NCBI GenBank assembly: GCA_036392375.1 | Contig: DASVYC010000006.1 | Coordinates: 1-64,000, forward strand | Length of the DNA stretch: 64,000 bases | Reading direction: 5' to 3' | DNA from: JAFEBO01 sp036392375 | GTDB lineage: Bacteria > Planctomycetota > Phycisphaerae > Phycisphaerales > UBA1924 | Shown: positions 60,768 to 64,000 of the stretch, in pieces | Position numbering within the stretch: the first letter of the stretch is position 1 | How the letters are laid out: each line of letters starts with the position of its first letter | The notes under the pieces: generated by a model | What the model saw: the letters and a program-made list of their open reading frames with translations, nothing else | What the model was told of the DNA's origin: nothing | The model's database searches: none | Program-made: the position numbers and the translations under genes

Positions 60768-61052
60768 TCACCCCTCACCCCTCACCCCTTCCGTCTTCCT
60801 CTTCCAGTACTCCGCCGAAGGCAGCACTTCCTCCACCTCAAAGTCCACCAGGTCACTCCACGCCGCCACCCACTGATCCAACAGCGCCCGCGTCGGCGAC
60901 TCCATGATCTGAAAGCACCGCGACCCATCCAGCGGCAACCAACTCCCGTGGTACGTCACCCCCTCGGGCATCAGCCGCCCCTTGGTGCGGAACCGCTCCG
61001 CCATCGCATCCTGCCGGCCGGGTTTGAAACGCTCGATGACCATGAAGAGCAT
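60768..61052 (-). CDS. DUF3303-family small protein
   Basis: 94 residues matching DUF3303: MLFMVIERFKPG start, YHGSWLPLDGSRCFQIME and WSDLVDFEVEEVLPSAEYW. These are ferredoxin-like (dimeric alpha-beta barrel) proteins of unknown role, perhaps small-molecule enzymes or stress proteins. The last residues (GVRGEG) and the stop codon are encoded by CTCACCC repeats, so the C-terminus was shaped by repeat growth. Confidence 0.8.
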   Translation of the reverse strand: MLFMVIERFKPGRQDAMAERFRTKGRLMPEGVTYHGSWLPLDGSRCFQIMESPTRALLDQWVAAWSDLVDFEVEEVLPSAEYWKRKTEGVRGEG

Positions 61053-61102
61053 CCGCCAGCTACGAGCGAAGCCTTACGCGGGTTCAACTCTCTCGACTTC
61101 CT

Positions 61103-61134
61103 CCCCCACTCCCCCACTCCCCCACTGCCCCACT
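61103..61134. repeat. Tandem octamers (CCCCCACT)
   Basis: Three CCCCCACT units and one GCCCCACT. The last word is shared with the array inside rluD. Confidence 0.75.
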
Positions 61135-61170
61135 CCAAAAAACACCACCGCCCCACGTTCTCTGTGGGGC
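61135..61170 (-). terminator. Terminator of the B12-binding-fold gene
   Basis: On the minus strand GCCCCAC/GTGGGGC (7 bp, 7-nt loop) is followed by GGTGGTGTTTTTT. Confidence 0.75.
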
Positions 61171-61212
61171 GGCGGGAGAGAGTTCCAGTTTTCCAGCGTT
61201 GCTGATCTCGGC

Positions 61213-61956
61213 TTACGCCGCACGACGCTTCTTCATCGCCGCACGAGCCTCGGCGCGGGCTTGGACCGCACGCACCTGCTCCTGCTGCTCGCGCTCGCGG
61301 CGGAGCGACAGGAACTGCTCGGGGTTGATGAGCAGCGAAACGAGTTCCAGCGGCGATCCGGCGTGCAGACGGGCGCCGATCTCGTCGGCCAGGCCCTCGG
61401 CACGGTTGAAGACGCCGCCGCCGACCGCGATCTGGGTCTTCTGGCAGGCGTTGATTTCCTTGAGCTGATCGACCAGCGAACGCACGCCCGGCAGGTCGCT
61501 CGCGGCGGAGCAGAACATGACGAGGTAGTTCGGCTGGTTCTCCTGCACATGGGCGAGCACCTCGTCGGCAGGAATGCCGCCGCCGCCGAAGGTCACCTGG
61601 AAGCCCGCGGCCTCGAGCATGTCCACGGCGATCTGCGCACCCAGCTCTTCACCTTCCGCGTTGCCGCAGCATGCAAAGACGGTCTTGCCGTTGAACGCCT
61701 GCCGGGGCAGACGTGCGGCGGTCTGATCGACCAGCACGCGGAGCAGGCGAGTCGAGAAGTGGTACCCGATCCGCGAGAGCTGATCGGCGCGGTGCATGCG
61801 ATCGATGAGCTCGTGGGTGGGCCAGAAGAGGTTGGTCAGCACGCGGGCCGGCCCGGCGCCGCCGTCGATCGACTCTTCGACAATGCGGCGGGCCGCGGGA
61901 CGGTCGCCGTTGACGACTGCTTCGAAGAGACGTTCGACAAGAATTTCCTGAGCCAT
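61213..61956 (-). CDS. Cobalamin-binding-fold protein lacking the base-off histidine
   Basis: 247 residues. About 1-85 are a helical B12-binding-associated domain (LFEAVVNGDRPAARRIVEE, WPTHELIDRMHRADQLSRIGYHFSTRLLRVL). About 90-205 are a Rossmann-type B12-binding domain: FACCGNAEGEELGAQIAVDMLEAAGFQVTFGGGGIPADEVL. The usual DxHxxG motif reads GNAEGEELG, with no His. The last about 45 residues are a charged helix rich in Glu/Arg/Ala. It resembles the sensor half of CarH/MerR-type regulators without the DNA-binding domain, so a B12 or other signal-sensing partner protein is likely. Confidence 0.75.
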   Translation of the reverse strand: MAQEILVERLFEAVVNGDRPAARRIVEESIDGGAGPARVLTNLFWPTHELIDRMHRADQLSRIGYHFSTRLLRVLVDQTAARLPRQAFNGKTVFACCGNAEGEELGAQIAVDMLEAAGFQVTFGGGGIPADEVLAHVQENQPNYLVMFCSAASDLPGVRSLVDQLKEINACQKTQIAVGGGVFNRAEGLADEIGARLHAGSPLELVSLLINPEQFLSLRREREQQEQVRAVQARAEARAAMKKRRAA

Positions 61957-61976
61957 TTCGGTTGATCTCCGCCAGT

Positions 61977-62012
61977 GAGATCTGCGGGGAGGGGGGTTGG
62001 TCCGCAGATCTC
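61977..62012 (-). promoter_or_regulatory. Perfect 11-bp hairpin in the leader of the B12-binding-fold gene
   Basis: GAGATCTGCGG pairs exactly with its complement around a 14-nt loop that on the mRNA reads ACCAACCCCCCTCC. It ends 20 nt before the ATG; the C-rich loop could pair with Shine-Dalgarno-like sequences. Confidence 0.5.
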
Positions 62013-62174
62013 AAGCCCGCCGCGGTCGGTCCCGACCAGCCGGCGGTTGTTTTCGAAGACCCGCTGATCCTCGGCGGGCGGACGAGGCTCCTCGTCCGGT
62101 GTTTCGTGATCGGGAGCCTCCGCGGCGAAGCGTGAAGTTTGCACGCGTCGGCAGCAAACGGGCGCAGAACTAAA

Positions 62175-62246
62175 TACGTCCTATAATAACGCTTTTCTGG
62201 CAGATACTGATGGCTTTATCGTATTTTGTTTGCTACGTCCTATAAT
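62175..62246. repeat. Direct repeat TACGTCCTATAAT
   Basis: The 13-mer occurs exactly at 62175-62187 and 62234-62246, 59 bp apart, in an unusually AT-rich spacer. TATAAT within it is a perfect -10 on the plus strand, but no plus-strand gene follows before 62425; on the minus strand the repeats lie upstream of the B12-binding-fold gene. Confidence 0.7.
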
Positions 62247-62425
62247 CCATTTGGCCAGATTCAGCTTGGAAGCCGCGCGAAATCGCGCCGCACAAACCCT
62301 TGGGTTTACGCAGTTTCACGCCCGCGGGCGCAACAAAAGAACCGCCGCGGCGAGGTCCAGGCCCTTGGGATCAGCCTGCACTCCCGCCGCGGCGGCGATC
62401 GGAATCGAGTTGTCCACGCCGCGGC
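62247..62425. other. Spacer after the rhodanese gene
   Basis: No gene recognised; a transcript from the plus-strand TATAAT would run through it antisense to the end of the rhodanese gene. Confidence 0.3.
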
Positions 62426-63340
62426 TCAGCGCTCGATCGGCACCCCGATCACGCTGCCGTACTCCGTCCACGAGCCGTCATAGTTCCGCACGTGCGGCAG
62501 GCCCAAGAGGTACTTGAGCACAAACCACGTGTGGCTGCTCCGCTCGCCGATGCGGCAATACGCGATCGTCGCCTTGTCCGGGCTCACCTTGGCTTCATCC
62601 AGATAGAGCTGCTTCAGCTCGATCGCGGACTTGAAGGTGCCGTCGGCGTTCACGGCCTTCGCCCACGGCACGTTCGCGGCCCCGGGGACGTGGCCCGCAC
62701 GCTGCGCGGTCTCGGTCATGCCCGGGGGTGCGATCACCTTGCCGGTGAACTCATCGACGCTGCGGACGTCCACGAGGTTGGCCTTGCGATGGCCTGGTTC
62801 TCCCCTCGCGACTTCGATGACGTCGGTCAGCCGCGCACGCAGACTCTCGTTGACGCCAACCACGCGGTAGCGCGTGAGCTGGATGTTGGGACGCTCGGGC
62901 GTGAGCGGCAGGCTCTCGCCGGCGAGCCACTTGGTGCGTCCGCCGTTGAGCAAACGAACGTCCTCGTGCCCGTAGTGCTTGAAAAGCCAGAACGCGTACG
63001 CCGCGAACCAGTTGTTGTTGTCGCCATACAGCACGACCGTGTCGTGGTTGGCGATGCCCTTGCGGCTCAGGAGTTCCTCGAACTGGTCGCGCCCGATGAT
63101 GTCGCGGCGGACCTGATCCTGCAGCTCCGTCTGCCAGTTGAGCGCGACGGCTCGGGGGATGTGCCCGACGTCGTACGCCTTGGTGTCGACGTCAACCTCC
63201 ACGAACTTGACGCTCGGGTTGGTCAGGTTGGCCTTGGCCCACGCGACGTCCACGAGGACTTCGGGATGGGCGTAGGTGGCGGGCGGATTCTGGGCAGCGG
63301 CGGCCTTCGACGACGAGGCTGGGGCGGTGATGGTGCTCAT
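62426..63340 (-). CDS. Thiosulfate/3-mercaptopyruvate sulfurtransferase
   Basis: 304-residue two-domain rhodanese. N-terminal inactive-type domain: LVDVAWAKANLTNPSVKFVEVD, GHIPRAVALNW. The C-terminal domain carries the catalytic Cys in IAYCRIGERSSHTWFVL, a CRxGERSS loop as in mycobacterial CysA2-type enzymes, which differs from the usual CxxGxTA loop. It moves sulfane sulfur to a thiophilic acceptor. AAGGAG precedes ATG 63340. It lies downstream of a cysteine synthase gene on the same strand. Confidence 0.92.
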   Translation of the reverse strand: MSTITAPASSSKAAAAQNPPATYAHPEVLVDVAWAKANLTNPSVKFVEVDVDTKAYDVGHIPRAVALNWQTELQDQVRRDIIGRDQFEELLSRKGIANHDTVVLYGDNNNWFAAYAFWLFKHYGHEDVRLLNGGRTKWLAGESLPLTPERPNIQLTRYRVVGVNESLRARLTDVIEVARGEPGHRKANLVDVRSVDEFTGKVIAPPGMTETAQRAGHVPGAANVPWAKAVNADGTFKSAIELKQLYLDEAKVSPDKATIAYCRIGERSSHTWFVLKYLLGLPHVRNYDGSWTEYGSVIGVPIER

Positions 63341-63427
63341 GCGATGCTCCTTCGTGATTCGAAACCGGTGAACGGACAACTGCGGCTCTGGCCGCACAGA
63401 AAAACTCGGCGGGACGCCGGGGAACGG

Positions 63428-63447
63428 AAAACCGGCGCCCCGCCGGT
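63428..63447 (-). terminator. Terminator-like hairpin before the rhodanese gene
   Basis: On the minus strand ACCGGC/GCCGGT with a 5-nt loop is followed by TTTTCC. It would separate the small ORF from the rhodanese gene. Confidence 0.5.
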
Positions 63448-63493
63448 CACGGGATGAGGTCCCTGACTCGAATCAGGGCCTTGAGGAGCCAGC

Positions 63494-63598
63494 TCAACAC
63501 TTCTCGCCGTCGGCGCGGAGGCGCCAACATTTCAGCGGCCCGCGGCGTTCGTGGTAGTAGCGGGCGTAGGGCCGACGCGCGGCTCGATTCTCCGACAT
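63494..63598 (-). CDS. Small basic protein of 34 residues
   Basis: AGGAGG is 6 nt before ATG 63598, an excellent start site. The product begins MSENRAARRPYARYYHERRG and ends KCWRLRADGEKC. It is strongly basic with two cysteines, one of them the last residue. It sits between the cysteine synthase and rhodanese genes in the same direction and could be a sulfur-carrier-like or regulatory peptide, but no family is recognised. Confidence 0.55.
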   Translation of the reverse strand: MSENRAARRPYARYYHERRGPLKCWRLRADGEKC

Positions 63599-63766
63599 GC
63601 GAACCTCCTGAAAACTCTCTTCAACCTCCAACATTCCCCCACTCCTCTCTCCCCCCAGCCCCTCTCTCCCCTCTCGAACCTCTCTCCCCACTCCCCCCGC
63701 CCTCTCTCCTTCTGGTGTCTGGCGAACGCCAGGTTCAATGCAGTTGTGATTCAGAACGTCAGTGAC

Positions 63767-63790
63767 CCACTCGCTGACGCTCGGGGCTCG
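63767..63790. repeat. REP-like sequence
   Basis: Contains CTCGCTGACGC, an 11-mer identical to part of the right palindrome of the RAYT element (19944-19954). It lies just after the cysteine synthase stop. Confidence 0.5.
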
Positions 63791-63802
63791 TTTCGATCAG
63801 GA

Positions 63803-64000
63803 TCACTCGGCAAGCTCCGGAACGTGCTTCGCAAAGCTCGACACGTACTTGAACGCGTTGTCGCAGAAGATCATGACGCCCACACCTCTCTGATTCGTGT
63901 CGCGCTCGAGCACTCGCCGAGCGCCCTCGTAGATCAAGCCGCTGCTCGGCCCGGCCAGCAATCCCTCGGCGCGTGCCAGCTCGACCGCCCGCGTGTACGC
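63803..64000 (-). CDS. cysK: Cysteine synthase-like PLP enzyme, C-terminal part only
   Basis: The last 65 codons and stop are visible; the gene continues beyond base 64000. The segment ARAEGLLAGPSSGLIYEGA is the conserved EG(I/L)xxGxSSG phosphate-loop region of O-acetylserine sulfhydrylase and related beta-replacing enzymes. The tail VMIFCDNAFKYVSSF follows, similar to CBS/CysK-type ends. It fits with the rhodanese gene downstream as a sulfur-assimilation set. Confidence 0.75.
   Translation of the reverse strand, partial: AYTRAVELARAEGLLAGPSSGLIYEGARRVLERDTNQRGVGVMIFCDNAFKYVSSFAKHVPELAE

Noticed and set aside
61957..62200. Cobalamin riboswitch before the B12-binding-fold gene
   Set aside because: No B12-box-like conserved sequence is seen; only a simple hairpin is present.

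Overview
The window is GC-rich (mostly 65-70 %) bacterial chromosome with densely packed genes on both strands. The gene set points to Planctomycetota, most likely class Phycisphaerae. Signs of this are a Rho factor with a long Gly/Arg/Gln-rich N-terminus, a zinc-ribbon Ser/Thr kinase with a multi-pass C-terminus, a tricorn-like S41 protease with Lys/Glu-rich linkers, several type II/IV secretion ATPases plus a large secretin, an ECF sigma/RskA-type anti-sigma pair, a RAYT-type transposase between palindromes, and many TTG/GTG starts. This placement is inference from gene content; no rRNA lies in the window. Recurring -10-like hexamers (TACATT, TACACT, TAGACT, TAGAAT, TATACT, TATAGT, TAGTGT) precede many genes.

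Layout. 1-25.5 kb is housekeeping and conserved unknown genes: a GldG-like fragment, rho, a PH-domain/dephospho-CoA kinase fusion, a YeaH/YhbH-type protein, a membrane/TPR gene pair, hpt, a Ser/Thr kinase, a nitrilase-family amidase, an FHA-GspE fusion, serS, a RAYT element, an rluD interrupted in frame by a repeat element, a reduced MnmE-like GTPase and coaX. 26-29.5 kb is a secretin. 29.6-34.4 kb holds a STAS/RsbW-like pair, iscS-iscU and an ECF sigma/anti-sigma operon. 34.5-39.3 kb has tRNA-Val, a 1306-residue tricorn-like protease, tRNA-Thr and tRNA-Tyr.

39.3-45.9 kb is the most unusual metabolic locus. A consensus-like promoter, a 31-codon valine-rich leader ORF and an intrinsic terminator precede a tightly coupled operon: citrate synthase/citryl-CoA lyase-like protein, HD-domain protein, fused (homo)aconitase, NAD-type isocitrate-dehydrogenase-like enzyme and a MmgE/PrpD protein. 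This looks like an attenuation-controlled, uncharacterised tricarboxylate or 2-oxoacid-extension module.

46-54 kb carries sodA, a sigma-70 factor behind a leader of more than 500 nt, pilT, a membrane-anchored GspE-like protein that has lost its ATPase motifs, and a CvpA-like protein. 54-60 kb (minus strand) is a translation/precursor cluster: glmU-like, prs, rplY, pth, rpsF, ssb, rplI, with no rpsR. 60-64 kb has tRNA-Gln, a DUF3303 protein, a B12-binding-fold protein lacking the usual histidine, a rhodanese, a 34-residue ORF and the end of a cysteine synthase.

Across the window several spacers, and one gene (rluD), contain inverted or tandem arrays of degenerate words of about 8 bp. They look like a dispersed repeat family and are one of the main findings.
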